Of a stretch of 33,548 bases of DNA, positions 8,163-16,029 are shown piece after piece. Below the pieces are notes generated by a model. The model ran no database searches, was not told the DNA's origin, and saw only the letters and a program-made list of their open reading frames with translations. Within the stretch, counting starts at the first letter, position 1. Each line of letters begins with the position of its first letter. The stretch is from assembly GCA_018435665.1 (NCBI GenBank), contig JAHDND010000157.1:1-33548 (forward strand), given 5' to 3'. The DNA comes from Candidatus Thiosymbion sp. Lineage in GTDB: Bacteria > Pseudomonadota > Gammaproteobacteria > Chromatiales > Chromatiaceae. A program made the translations under genes and the position numbers.

Positions 8163-11132
8163 TCAGGCTCCCAGCCGCAGGGTCACCCGGACCACGCCAG
8201 GCTCGTCGACGATGGGACCCTGGGAAAAGCCCAGGATCTTGCATAGCTTGAGCATGGGCCGGTTCTCCCGGAGCACCTCGCCATGGACTTCTTCCAGGCC
8301 GCGATCCCGGGCATGGTCGAGCAGCCGGCGCATCAACAGGATGCCCAGGCCCATGCCGGTCATCTCCCGGTTGATGACAATGGCGAACTCGGCGCGGGTC
8401 AGGCCGGGTTCGGCATTGAGGCTGGCCACCCCGTGGATGGGCCGGGTGCCGGCGGGACCGGGTTCGGTGAGGACCAGAGCCATTTCACGATCGTAGTCGA
8501 GCTGGCAGAAGCGCGCGGCGGTGAGGTGATCCAGGGTTCGGCGCGGGACGAAGAAGCGCATGCGGCTCTCCTCCGGGTCCAGACGGCCAAAGTGGGCCTG
8601 GAGGGCGGGCTCGTCCTCGGGCTGGATGGGCCGCAGCCAGAGGTGGCGACCGTCGGGGAGTGGCACCTCCTCTTCCAGTTCCCGCGGATAGGGACGGATC
8701 GCCAGGCGGTCATCGGCGGCCCGGCAGGGCTCGGCGCCGTGTGCTTTAGCCTGATCCCCAGCCCTCCCTTCGGGTGGCTGGGTCTGGCGATCGACCCCGG
8801 CCGGGGTCCCGGGCAGACGCAGACGAATGCGGGCATCCAGGGCCAGGATGCCGTCGGCATCCGCCAGCAGGGGGTTGACGTCCAACTCGACGATCTCGGG
8901 GACCTCCACCGCCAGGGACGAGAGCCGCACCAGGGCCAGGGCGATCGCCTCCAGGTCGGCGCAGGGCAGGCCGGCCCCGCCGCGCAGGCGGGCATGGACC
9001 CGGGTCTCCTCCAGCATCGCCATGGCCAGACGCAGATTGAGCGGGGGGAGGCCCAGGGCCCGGTCCCGCAACACCTCCGCCCCACTGCCCCCCTGGCCGA
9101 TCAGCAGCACGGGGCCAAATTGCGGGTCCTCAGTTAGGCCGAGGATGAGCTCGCAGGCCGCCGGCCGGCGCGCCATGGCCTGGACCGAAAAGCCGTCAAG
9201 GCGCGCCGTGGGGTGCGACTGGCGGACCCGGTCCAGCATGGCCAGGGCGGCGGCTTCCACCGCCTCCGCCCCCGTCAGTTCCAGGGCCACGCCGCCGGCG
9301 CGGCGCTTGTGGGGGATATCGGGGGAGAGCAGCTTGAGGGCCACCGGGGTGCCGATGGCCGTCGCCAGGCGCGCCGCCTCCGCGGGGGAGGTGGCGACCC
9401 GGGTGGGGATCACCGGGATGCCACAGGCGCTGAGCACCGCCTTGGCCTCCGGCTCGGTCAGCCATTCCCGGCCCGCCTGTCGGGCATGGCTCAGGAGGGG
9501 ACGGATGGCCCCGAGGTCCGGCCGACAGGCCGCGGGCAGGGCCGGCGGGGTCTCCATGAGTTCGGCCTGGGCCCGGTGGAAAGCGACCAAATGCATGAAG
9601 GCGCGGACGGCCCGTTCCGGGGTCTCGTAACTCGGCACCTGGCTGGCGGCGAGGAGCCGGCGGGCCTGACGGACGCTGACCCCGCCCAACCAGCTCGCCA
9701 TCAGGGTGGGCGTCCCGGTCGAGGCCGAGCCCCTGGCGTGAAAGTCAGGGGAATGTCCATCGTTATCAGGGTTGTGGCCTGTCGCCTCATGACGGTTAGC
9801 GTGAAAGTCACGGCAACGCCTTTCATCTTCGGAGGTGTGGCGCTCTCCCTCATGCAACTTAGCGTTGGCCGCTCCCGAGCCGCGAATCAAGGCCTGGGCG
9901 CAGGCGGTCGGGCGGATGCCGGCGCTGGGACTGTGCAGGGCCAGGATCGCGTCCACCCCCGGCGCGGCGCGCAGGATGTCCAGGGCGTGGGCATAGCGCG
10001 GGCCATCCGCGTCCCCCAGCAGGTCGACGGGATTGGACCGGGACCAACCGCTCGGCAGGACCTCGTCCAGGGCCGCCCGGGTGCCGGCACTCAGCTCCGC
10101 CAGCCGCCCCCCGCTGTCCAGCAGGGCATCCGTCGCCAGGACGCCGGCGCCGCCGCTGTTGGTGAGGATGGCCAGGCGGTCCCCCCGGGGCGGGCGGGTC
10201 AGGGCCAGGGTCGTCACGGCGTCGAACAGTTCCTCCAGGCTGTGCACCCGCAGCAGACCGGCCCGGCGAAAGGCGGCGTCCTGGACCGCGTCGCTGCCGG
10301 CCAGGGCCCCTGTATGCGACAAGACCGCCCGGGCCCCCGCCGCGGTATGGCCGGCCTTGACCAGGATCACCGGCTTGAGCCGGGCCGCCGCGCGGGCGGC
10401 GGAGAGGAATTTTCGCGCCGGCCCCAGGCTTTCGATGAAGAGCAGGATGGCGCTGACCTGGCCATCCAGGGCCAGGTGGTCGAGCAGATCGCCGAAATCC
10501 AGGTCCACCATGTCGCCGAGGGAGACCAGATGGGAAAAGCCGATCCCCCGCGCCAGGGCCCAGTCGAGCACCGTGGCGACCAGGGTGCCGGACTGGGCGA
10601 CAAAGGCCAGCCGCCCCGACCGGGGCAGGCGCGGGCCCAGGCTGGCGTTCAGGCCCGATCCGGGCACCATGAGTCCGAGGCAATTGGGCCCCAGCAGGCG
10701 CAGGCCATGGCGCCGGGCGACGGCCAGGATCTCCGCGCGCCGGTCTAGACCGCCGGGGTCGCCGCCCTCGCCGAAACCCGGGCTGGTGAGGATGGCGGCC
10801 CGGGCACCCAGGGCGCCAAGCTGGTCGAGCCACGCGGGCGTCTGGGCCGGGGGCGTGGCGAGGATGGCCAGGTCCGGTCGCACCGGCAAGCTGGCCAGGT
10901 CGGTCACGCAGGGCAGGCCGCAAAAGCTGGCGGTCCCCGTGCCCCGCCGGCCCGCCCGCGCGGGGCGGACGGCCCAGAGGGGGCCGCGAAAGCCCAAGGT
11001 GGCCAGATTGCGCCCGAGGAGGCGTGACCGATCCCGCGCCAGGGGCTTCCCCAAGGGGTCCTGACCCCCACTGGCGCTCACCAGGACGATGGCTTCAGGG
11101 TGGAACAGGCAGTCGAGGGGGGCAGGGGGCAT
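8163..11132 (-). CDS. Pat-like fusion: NDP-forming acyl-CoA synthetase plus GNAT acetyltransferase
   Basis: A 989-residue protein of the Pat/PatZ architecture. A CoA-binding domain at the N-terminus is followed by succinyl-CoA-ligase-like and ATP-grasp domains and a C-terminal GNAT domain with the acetyl-CoA motif TGMGLGILLM. Relatives acetylate lysines of acyl-CoA synthetases. SHTGALAG carries the histidine that is phosphorylated in true ADP-forming synthetases, so catalytic activity of that part cannot be excluded. The start at 11132 has a good AAGGTGAGA ribosome-binding site. The protein is about 100 residues longer than PatZ as I recall it. Two 21-residue units encoded by a tandem 63-bp repeat (plus-strand 9733-9863) lie between GSGAAN and ARGSAST, just before LMASWLGG. 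A second odd linker (around plus-strand 8700-8800) precedes the GNAT domain. It is transcribed divergently from a small acyl carrier protein. Confidence 0.88.
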   Translation of the reverse strand: MPPAPLDCLFHPEAIVLVSASGGQDPLGKPLARDRSRLLGRNLATLGFRGPLWAVRPARAGRRGTGTASFCGLPCVTDLASLPVRPDLAILATPPAQTPAWLDQLGALGARAAILTSPGFGEGGDPGGLDRRAEILAVARRHGLRLLGPNCLGLMVPGSGLNASLGPRLPRSGRLAFVAQSGTLVATVLDWALARGIGFSHLVSLGDMVDLDFGDLLDHLALDGQVSAILLFIESLGPARKFLSAARAAARLKPVILVKAGHTAAGARAVLSHTGALAGSDAVQDAAFRRAGLLRVHSLEELFDAVTTLALTRPPRGDRLAILTNSGGAGVLATDALLDSGGRLAELSAGTRAALDEVLPSGWSRSNPVDLLGDADGPRYAHALDILRAAPGVDAILALHSPSAGIRPTACAQALIRGSGAANAKLHEGERHTSEDERRCRDFHANRHEATGHNPDNDGHSPDFHARGSASTGTPTLMASWLGGVSVRQARRLLAASQVPSYETPERAVRAFMHLVAFHRAQAELMETPPALPAACRPDLGAIRPLLSHARQAGREWLTEPEAKAVLSACGIPVIPTRVATSPAEAARLATAIGTPVALKLLSPDIPHKRRAGGVALELTGAEAVEAAALAMLDRVRQSHPTARLDGFSVQAMARRPAACELILGLTEDPQFGPVLLIGQGGSGAEVLRDRALGLPPLNLRLAMAMLEETRVHARLRGGAGLPCADLEAIALALVRLSSLAVEVPEIVELDVNPLLADADGILALDARIRLRLPGTPAGVDRQTQPPEGRAGDQAKAHGAEPCRAADDRLAIRPYPRELEEEVPLPDGRHLWLRPIQPEDEPALQAHFGRLDPEESRMRFFVPRRTLDHLTAARFCQLDYDREMALVLTEPGPAGTRPIHGVASLNAEPGLTRAEFAIVINREMTGMGLGILLMRRLLDHARDRGLEEVHGEVLRENRPMLKLCKILGFSQGPIVDEPGVVRVTLRLGA
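9733..9863. repeat. Tandem pair of 63-bp repeats inside a coding region
   Basis: Two head-to-tail units share the boundaries CTGGC (9733), TTAGC (9796) and TTAGC (9859), so the period is exactly 63 bp. On the minus strand they are in frame with the Pat-like gene. They encode two 21-residue peptides that both end in DFH, with HE at positions 4-5 of each. Because 63 is divisible by 3, copy-number changes would not shift the frame. The third copy known in the window is at 7052-7119. Confidence 0.9.
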
Positions 11133-11234
11133 GGGTCTCACCTTGGCGTAATGGCGGCCATGCCCTATCCTGCCCGCGCAAGAGCCACCAATGCAATGCC
11201 CCCGCCGCCGCCTTGAGTTCCGGAATACGCCGAC

Positions 11235-11510
11235 ATGGAATCTCCCCCTCTCGCCAACGCCAAGCTCACCGAGCTGATCATGATGGGACTCGCCGCGATC
11301 GCCCCCGAGGCGGACCTCAGCCACTTGGACCCGGCGCGCGCCTTCCGCGACCAGATCGAGCTGGACTCCGTGGACTTCCTCAATTTCGTCCTGACCCTGG
11401 AAAAACGCCTGGAGCGGCCCATCCCGGCAGTCCATTACCCCCGCCTGTCCAGCCTCCAGGGCTGTCTGGAATACCTGGGGGTCGCGGAACCCCGGCCCAC
11501 CCAGGGTTGA
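11235..11510 (+). CDS. Acyl carrier protein
   Basis: A 91-residue acidic helical protein with the phosphopantetheine attachment motif ELDSVDFLNF, attachment serine S45, in the expected position after the first helix and loop. Length and motif fit a stand-alone carrier protein. The best-known fatty-acid-synthesis ACP has DSLD, so DSVD and the weak surrounding similarity suggest a specialised carrier rather than housekeeping AcpP. Its start at 11235 lies 102 bp from the divergent start of the Pat-like acyl-CoA synthetase, so a shared promoter region is likely. That pairing hints at a link to acyl activation, but no condensing enzyme is nearby. It converges with the methyltransferase-like gene, 9 bp apart. 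Confidence 0.85.
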   Translation: MESPPLANAKLTELIMMGLAAIAPEADLSHLDPARAFRDQIELDSVDFLNFVLTLEKRLERPIPAVHYPRLSSLQGCLEYLGVAEPRPTQG

Positions 11511-11519
11511 GCGCGGCCG

Positions 11520-12062
11520 TCAATACACCCAGGGAATCAGCTTGCGCGTCCCGCGGGCGTAGTCGGCGTATTCCGGATGCCGTTCCGTCAACCAGGCCTC
11601 TTCCTGGGTCGCCTTGTAGTCGAAAAATAAGAAGGCGACGACCAGCAGCAGCAGGTGACTGAGACTGAGGCTGTAAACCACCCAGCCCAGGGCGGCGAAG
11701 AGTTGGCAGCTATAGAGGGGATGGCGGATCAGGGCGTAGATGCCCTGGGTAACCAGGCGGTTGTGATCGAGGGGATAGGGCAGGGGGGTGAGATTGGCGC
11801 CCAGCTTGAGGACGCCGAGGCCACCGATCACCAGGGCCAGGACGAGGCAGACCGCCAGGACGGCGAGGCGCGGGGTCTGGGACAAGGCCAGGAAGTCGGG
11901 GGTGAGCCAGGGGTTCCAGGGGGGAGCGAACAGGAAAGCGGCGACCAGCACGACCTGAAGGACGACCAGGATCTCTCCCCGCCCGCCGCGGCGTGGTGGC
12001 TGGGGACGCTCCGCCTTGGGGGCATTGGCTGGGGACGTGACGGGCATGGTGGTCTCGGGCAT
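11520..12062 (-). CDS. Isoprenylcysteine carboxyl methyltransferase-like membrane protein
   Basis: A 180-residue inner-membrane protein with about four hydrophobic helices (ILVVLQVVLVAAFLF, LAVLAVCLVLALVIGGLGV, a segment after HPLYSCQLFAALGW, and LSHLLLLVVAFLFF). The C-terminal half shows the signature of the ICMT/PEMT-like methyltransferases: LVTQGIYALIRHPLYSC, then EEAWLTERHPEYADYARGTRKLIPW. These residues bind S-adenosylmethionine in the family. The bacterial substrate is unknown; phospholipid or small lipophilic thiols are possibilities. The start at ATG 12062 is chosen; ATG 12047 is an in-frame alternative. It ends 9 bp from the convergent acyl carrier protein gene and begins 12 bp after the sensor-like gene on the same strand, so it may be the second gene of that operon. 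Confidence 0.85.
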   Translation of the reverse strand: MPETTMPVTSPANAPKAERPQPPRRGGRGEILVVLQVVLVAAFLFAPPWNPWLTPDFLALSQTPRLAVLAVCLVLALVIGGLGVLKLGANLTPLPYPLDHNRLVTQGIYALIRHPLYSCQLFAALGWVVYSLSLSHLLLLVVAFLFFDYKATQEEAWLTERHPEYADYARGTRKLIPWVY

Positions 12063-12074
12063 CGCCGTGGATGA

Positions 12075-13697
12075 TCAGGCCGGGGGGTTGAGTGGAGCCT
12101 CGGCAGAGCGCCACGCGCTGACGTCATGCCAAACGCACAGGAATTCCTCGCCTCCCGCGGGGCGGGGGATCCGGGTCAGAGTGACCTGGACGAGTCGCGG
12201 GCTCCCGTCCTTGCACTGGTGAACCCACTCGAACCGCAACCAGCCCTGGGCCTCCGCCGCGTCGAACAGGGTCTCGGCCTTGGCGTGGGAGGACTGGCCA
12301 TCGGGTTGGCGGGCGGGGGAGAGCCTGGAGGGGTGGGTGCGCAGGAGGTCTGTGGCATCTGCGTAGCCCAGGAACCGGGCGGTGGCAGCGTTGGCCATGA
12401 CGAAGTGCCGGTCGTGGATGACCAGCATGGGGTCCTCGGACAGCTCGAAGAGGCGACGGTAACGCTCCTCGCTCTCGCGGATGAGTAGCTCCTGATGCCG
12501 AAGATGGTGGGTCTGATGTACCAGAAGCCGGTTCTTGCGGCGCGACTGGACCAGGAGGAAGAGCAGGATCGCCAGGATCAGGAGCAGGAGCAGGGTGACG
12601 ACCAGGATCGCCTGGAGGTGGCGCTCGCCGAAGCTCAGGCGGCGATTGAGCAGCCGCGCCTGGGCGGCGATCTCCTCCGGCAACCGAATCCCCAGGGCGC
12701 CCAGACGGGCGTCATCGAACAGGTACTCATTGGGGCTCTCCAGCACGGGTGGCAAGTCACGCAAGGGTCGGCCCGCGAGATGCGCCAAGGCGAGGCGGGC
12801 GGCCGTTTGCCCCTGGGCCAGGCCACTGATCACGTAGCCCCCGAGCACGCCCGAAAACTGGTAGGCATCCTCCATGCTCAGGACGATATCGCGCCCGGCG
12901 GCCAGGGCCGGAACGCTCTGTTCCAGATTCAGCATCTGGCCATCCGCCCCCTTGAGCCCGCCCAGGGTCGTCAGGAGCAGGGCCCCCGGGGTCTCCGCCA
13001 GCCGGGCCTGGAGCGCCTCCAGGCTGGCGCCGGCAATGAAGGTGGCCTGGATGGCGGGGCGCTTGGCCAGTTCCGCCTCGATCTCGTGGGCGATGGCGCG
13101 ATAGGTGGTGGAACCGTCGCCGACGATGACGACGGAAGCCCCCCTGGCGCCCGGAAGCGCCTGGAGCAGATCCAGGTTGGGGCCGATCTCCTTTTTCTCG
13201 AACACGCCCGTCTGCCGGTTGGGGTCCAGCCGTTCCTGGGCGTGGAAATCGTTGACGCCGGAAAAGAACAAGGGAATCTCCGGGAAACCCCGGGCCTGGA
13301 CCTCGAGCCCCAGCTTGAGGCCATCATCGTCGGTGACGTAGATAAGCTGCGGGTGAAAGCCCTGGTACTTCTGGCCCAGGTAGTCCGCGAACCAGGCAAG
13401 ATAAGCCCCTTCCAGGCCCAGCCGTTCGCTGTCCAGGTACTCCGTCTTGATGGTCGGCGGGAGCGGCAGGGACTTGTTCAGGGTACTGACGAAGCCCTCA
13501 TGCTGGCTCTTGGTCCAGGGATATTCCTGCGTGTAGGCATGGACGATGAGGATGCGGGCCGACTCGACCGCCAGGGCGGGGGCGGCGCCCGCCACGAGTA
13601 GCAGGAGCAGAAGCAACGGGACACCCGGGCGGATACCCAGGCGGGGGAAGGGGTGATTTAGCGGGGCGGCGCCGGGGAGGTCGGGGAGCACGGACAT
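12075..13697 (-). CDS. Membrane sensor: ABC-substrate-binding-like domain plus PAS, no output domain
   Basis: A 540-residue protein with a signal anchor (residues about 25-43, PLLLLLLLVAGAAPALA). A periplasmic domain like the ABC_sub_bind family follows (about 46-340; ILIVHAYTQEYPWTKSQHEGF, QLIYVTDDDGLKLG, PLFFSGVNDF). Then come a transmembrane helix (AILVVTLLLLLILAILLFLL), a short coiled coil (RHQELLIRESEERYRRLFEL) and a cytoplasmic PAS domain to about residue 530. Homologous sensors continue into a histidine kinase or GGDEF domain. Here the protein stops right after the PAS C-terminal strand (FLCVWHDVSAW plus about 11 residues). It may signal by dimer contact with a partner, or be a truncated sensor. 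The next gene downstream (11520-12062) is a methyltransferase, not a kinase. Confidence 0.85.
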   Translation of the reverse strand: MSVLPDLPGAAPLNHPFPRLGIRPGVPLLLLLLLVAGAAPALAVESARILIVHAYTQEYPWTKSQHEGFVSTLNKSLPLPPTIKTEYLDSERLGLEGAYLAWFADYLGQKYQGFHPQLIYVTDDDGLKLGLEVQARGFPEIPLFFSGVNDFHAQERLDPNRQTGVFEKKEIGPNLDLLQALPGARGASVVIVGDGSTTYRAIAHEIEAELAKRPAIQATFIAGASLEALQARLAETPGALLLTTLGGLKGADGQMLNLEQSVPALAAGRDIVLSMEDAYQFSGVLGGYVISGLAQGQTAARLALAHLAGRPLRDLPPVLESPNEYLFDDARLGALGIRLPEEIAAQARLLNRRLSFGERHLQAILVVTLLLLLILAILLFLLVQSRRKNRLLVHQTHHLRHQELLIRESEERYRRLFELSEDPMLVIHDRHFVMANAATARFLGYADATDLLRTHPSRLSPARQPDGQSSHAKAETLFDAAEAQGWLRFEWVHQCKDGSPRLVQVTLTRIPRPAGGEEFLCVWHDVSAWRSAEAPLNPPA

Positions 13698-13803
13698 AAG
13701 TCACCCGTGGGTGTGTGAGGGGGATTTGGTGCGGGAACCGGGATGCCAACCGGTCACCATCGTCAGGGAAAAACCCGGCGGCGGCACTGGCTTCCTGTTT
13801 CCC

Positions 13804-15417
13804 TCAATCATCGAGGACTTCCAGCGAGAGGCGCTGCTCGGGCACTCCGTGCTCCCGCAGGGCCAACCCCAGCGGCTCGATCCGGTCAGCGGGGCCCGCC
13901 AGGTAGAAACGTCGGCTGGCCGGGTCGGGGTGGTCGGTCAGGAGCCGCTCCAGGAGCTCCGGGGGGCCAGTATCCGGCAAGAGGGAGACGGTGAAGTTGT
14001 CCAGGGCGTCCCGGAGGGCCCGGCACCAACGGCCTGGCTCCTGACCGAGAAGGGCGTCATCGCCCGGGGCCAGCCAGTAGAGGTGGAAGGCCTCGATGCT
14101 GTCGCGGGACAGGCCATGCTCGATGAGGCTGCGCATGGGGGCGATCCCCGCGCCAAAGGCGATGAAGACCGCCGGCGCCGAAGTGGTCTCGTCCAGGACG
14201 AAGCGGCCCAGGGGGCCTTCGATCAGGATGAGATCGCCGGGCCGGACCTGGTCGCCGAAGAGGGCCGCGGCGAAGGGGCTCCCCGGCCGGCGGCGGACCA
14301 GAAAGTGCAGGTTGCGGGCATCGCAGGGACAACTGGCGATAGGCAGCTCGGCGCTACTGCCGTCCTCCAGCCGGAGCAGGGCGCGCTGGCCAGCCATGAA
14401 GCGCAGGGTCTGGGTACGGGGGGTCTGGAGGTGCAGGCTCATCAGGTCTTCGCCCAGCCGCTCCCTGGCCCGCAGGGTGGCGCGGATCTCCTGCCGGGGC
14501 AGGTCGTCGACGCTCAGGGCCTCCGCCGCTTCCAGCACCAGGTCGGTCACGGCGGTGTTGGAACAGGTCAGGATGTAGCCCATCTCCCGCTCCCGCCCGC
14601 TGAGGGGGTAGTCGTGCTCGCGGATCTGGCGCACCTCGCCGCTGACCACCCGCGCCTTGCAGGACCCGCAATTACCGCTAGCGCAGCCGTAGGCCAGGTG
14701 CAGACCGGCGCGCACCGAGGCCTCCAGGATGCTCTCATTGCCCTCGACGAAGAAATCCCGCCCGCTGGGGATGATCTTGACGCTGGCGGCCATCAGGCGC
14801 AGCAGGCTGTCCTTGGCCAGGACCTGGGCCTTACGGTCGGGGAGGGTCCGCTCCCTCAGGGCCTGGCGGCGCTGGGCCAACCAGTCCGCCAGCTCCTGGA
14901 TCCCGGCCAGCAGTGCGTGCTGCGGGACCTGGCCATCCGGACCCCCCGCGCCCTCCCGGGGCAGCGGCGTTACCAGCGGCGGTTCCTCTTGCCCCCTCCC
15001 CCCCGGCGGGGGAGGGTTGGGGAGAGGGGGAGTCATCGGTGACGGCGAGGCTTGCTGCACAAGCTGGTTGATCCGGGCCGCGACCTCGTCCAGCAGGGCA
15101 TGGGCGGCATCCAGGTCCAAGACCCTGGCCGCCAGGGCCTCGCTCATGCCCTTGAGGCGGGAGAGCAGGACCTCGGGGCTTGGCAGCACCGTGTCCGCCT
15201 CGTGGGAGCGGGGCAGGGCGGCGGCCTTGATGCGCTGCACCCGTTCCAGGGCGTCGTCGTTATCGAGACTGACCTGGGGAAAGACCCGTAGCAGATCGCT
15301 GACGGCGATCTCGCCCTCAAAGGTGGTCAATTCACCTCGGCGGATGCGCCCCTGAATTTCGGCGCGGGTCACGCCTGCCAGTCGCGCCGAGCGGGAGAGA
15401 CTCAAGAGTTGGGTCAT
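13804..15417 (-). CDS. 2Fe-2S/FAD oxidoreductase (CDP-6-deoxyglucoseen reductase-like) with N-terminal helical extension
   Basis: A 537-residue protein. The N-terminus (SLSRSARLAGVTRAEIQ) looks like a MerR-type helix-turn-helix-like or helical region. A plant-type 2Fe-2S ferredoxin domain follows, with YGCASGNCGSCKARV and the distant cysteine in YILTCSN. Then comes a ferredoxin-reductase-type FAD and NAD(P) module (HFLVRRRPGSPFA, GDLILIEGPLGRFVLD, FIAFGAGIAPMRSLIEH). It should pass electrons between NAD(P)H, flavin and the cluster; the partner is unknown. Between the N-terminal part and the ferredoxin domain there is a Pro/Gly-rich insertion of about 40 residues, partly encoded by a palindromic repeat (plus-strand 14991-15031), giving peptides such as PPLPNPPPPGGRG. 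The ATG at 15417 is followed by MTQLLSLSR, the usual start of this family as I recall it. Confidence 0.85.
   Translation of the reverse strand: MTQLLSLSRSARLAGVTRAEIQGRIRRGELTTFEGEIAVSDLLRVFPQVSLDNDDALERVQRIKAAALPRSHEADTVLPSPEVLLSRLKGMSEALAARVLDLDAAHALLDEVAARINQLVQQASPSPMTPPLPNPPPPGGRGQEEPPLVTPLPREGAGGPDGQVPQHALLAGIQELADWLAQRRQALRERTLPDRKAQVLAKDSLLRLMAASVKIIPSGRDFFVEGNESILEASVRAGLHLAYGCASGNCGSCKARVVSGEVRQIREHDYPLSGREREMGYILTCSNTAVTDLVLEAAEALSVDDLPRQEIRATLRARERLGEDLMSLHLQTPRTQTLRFMAGQRALLRLEDGSSAELPIASCPCDARNLHFLVRRRPGSPFAAALFGDQVRPGDLILIEGPLGRFVLDETTSAPAVFIAFGAGIAPMRSLIEHGLSRDSIEAFHLYWLAPGDDALLGQEPGRWCRALRDALDNFTVSLLPDTGPPELLERLLTDHPDPASRRFYLAGPADRIEPLGLALREHGVPEQRLSLEVLDD
14991..15031. repeat. 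C-rich/G-rich palindromic repeat inside a coding region
   Basis: 41 nt beginning GCCCCCTCCCCCCC and ending GGTTGGGGAGAGGGGGA. It is identical to the intergenic copy at 23939-23980 apart from one missing T at the centre. It can fold into a strong hairpin through its C-run and G-run. In the minus-strand reading frame of the 2Fe-2S reductase it encodes a Pro/Gly-rich peptide in the linker before the ferredoxin domain. Confidence 0.9.
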
Positions 15418-15747
15418 GGTCGTTCCGGAAGGTGTCGGCGGCAGCCCCGCCTGGCGGGCCCTGAATGACTTCCGGAATGTCGTGGCCTTTAGGTGCCTTT
15501 ATACCTGCTTGCCAGGGCCTTGGCCAGCCATGGCGGGATGGAAAGGGGTCGGTTAACCCGACCCTCCTTATCCGCGATCCTCGTCCTTCAAAGCCTGGCG
15601 AACGGATTGGCCGCGCGCTGACGACAGGCGTTCAAGAGTCGGCTATTGTGATAAGGATGGGTGATGATTTTGGCGATCACCCCGGCGCCGGGGCCAACCT
15701 TTCGGGACCCCTCGTTGGTCATTGTCACGTACCGAGGATCACAATCA
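15418..15747. other. 330-bp intergenic region between divergent genes
   Basis: No convincing gene is seen here. It holds the promoters of the leftward reductase and the rightward lipoprotein, neither recognised with confidence. It contains two copies of the palindrome TTCCGGAA (near 15423 and 15470) set as an inverted pair. It also has CGGTTAACCCGACCCTCC at 15550-15567, an exact 18-bp match to 2757-2774. The reverse complement, GGAGGGTCGGGT, also occurs at 25953 at the edge of the large inverted repeat, so it may be one end of a dispersed element. Confidence 0.6.
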
Positions 15748-15996
15748 ATGCGCAACCTGATGATTCTTCCCCTGTTCAGCCTGGTATTGATGGGCTGCCA
15801 GACGCCGCCCCCGGTTTATTCAACCACTTATAATTTTTACGATTTCCCCGACTGCGGTGTCGATGGCAAGAACTGCCGTCCTCCCACCACGTCCAGCACC
15901 ACCAAGACCAAGCCCAAGCCGCCGCCCCCGCCCAAGGTCGAAAAGGCCAGTGAATTTACCGGCGGCGGTCGCGCGCTCAAGCCAGGGGAGTGGTGA
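15748..15996 (+). CDS. Small Pro/Lys-rich lipoprotein, unknown function
   Basis: 82 residues from the ATG at 15748, preceded by GAGGATC as ribosome-binding site. Starts further upstream in the same frame lack one. MRNLMILPLFSLVLMGC is a lipoprotein signal with lipobox LMGC (Cys17). The mature part has an aromatic segment (TTYNFYDFPDCGVDGKNC, with two cysteines that could pair), a Thr/Ser/Lys/Pro-rich spacer (KTKPKPPPPPK) and a short end (GGGRALKPGEW). I do not recognise a family. The spacer could span peptidoglycan from an outer-membrane anchor. Its 3' end lies in the first copy of a 28-bp-period tandem duplication whose second copy forms the end of the convergent membrane gene. Confidence 0.72.
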   Translation: MRNLMILPLFSLVLMGCQTPPPVYSTTYNFYDFPDCGVDGKNCRPPTTSSTTKTKPKPPPPPKVEKASEFTGGGRALKPGEW

Positions 15997-16029
15997 TCGC
16001 GGCGTCAAGCCTGGGGAGTGGTGATCGCG
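15977..16029. repeat. Tandem 28-bp duplication at two convergent gene ends
   Basis: TCAAGCCAGGGGAGTGGTGA and the following five bases (15977-16001) recur with one mismatch at 16005-16029. The first copy encodes the lipoprotein C-terminus and stop. The second, read on the minus strand, encodes the last residues and stop of the membrane protein. The duplication therefore seems to have shaped both gene ends. Confidence 0.85.

Noticed and set aside
9733..9863. CRISPR-like array
   Set aside because: There are only two adjoining 63-bp units with no unique spacers between them, and they lie inside a coding frame.
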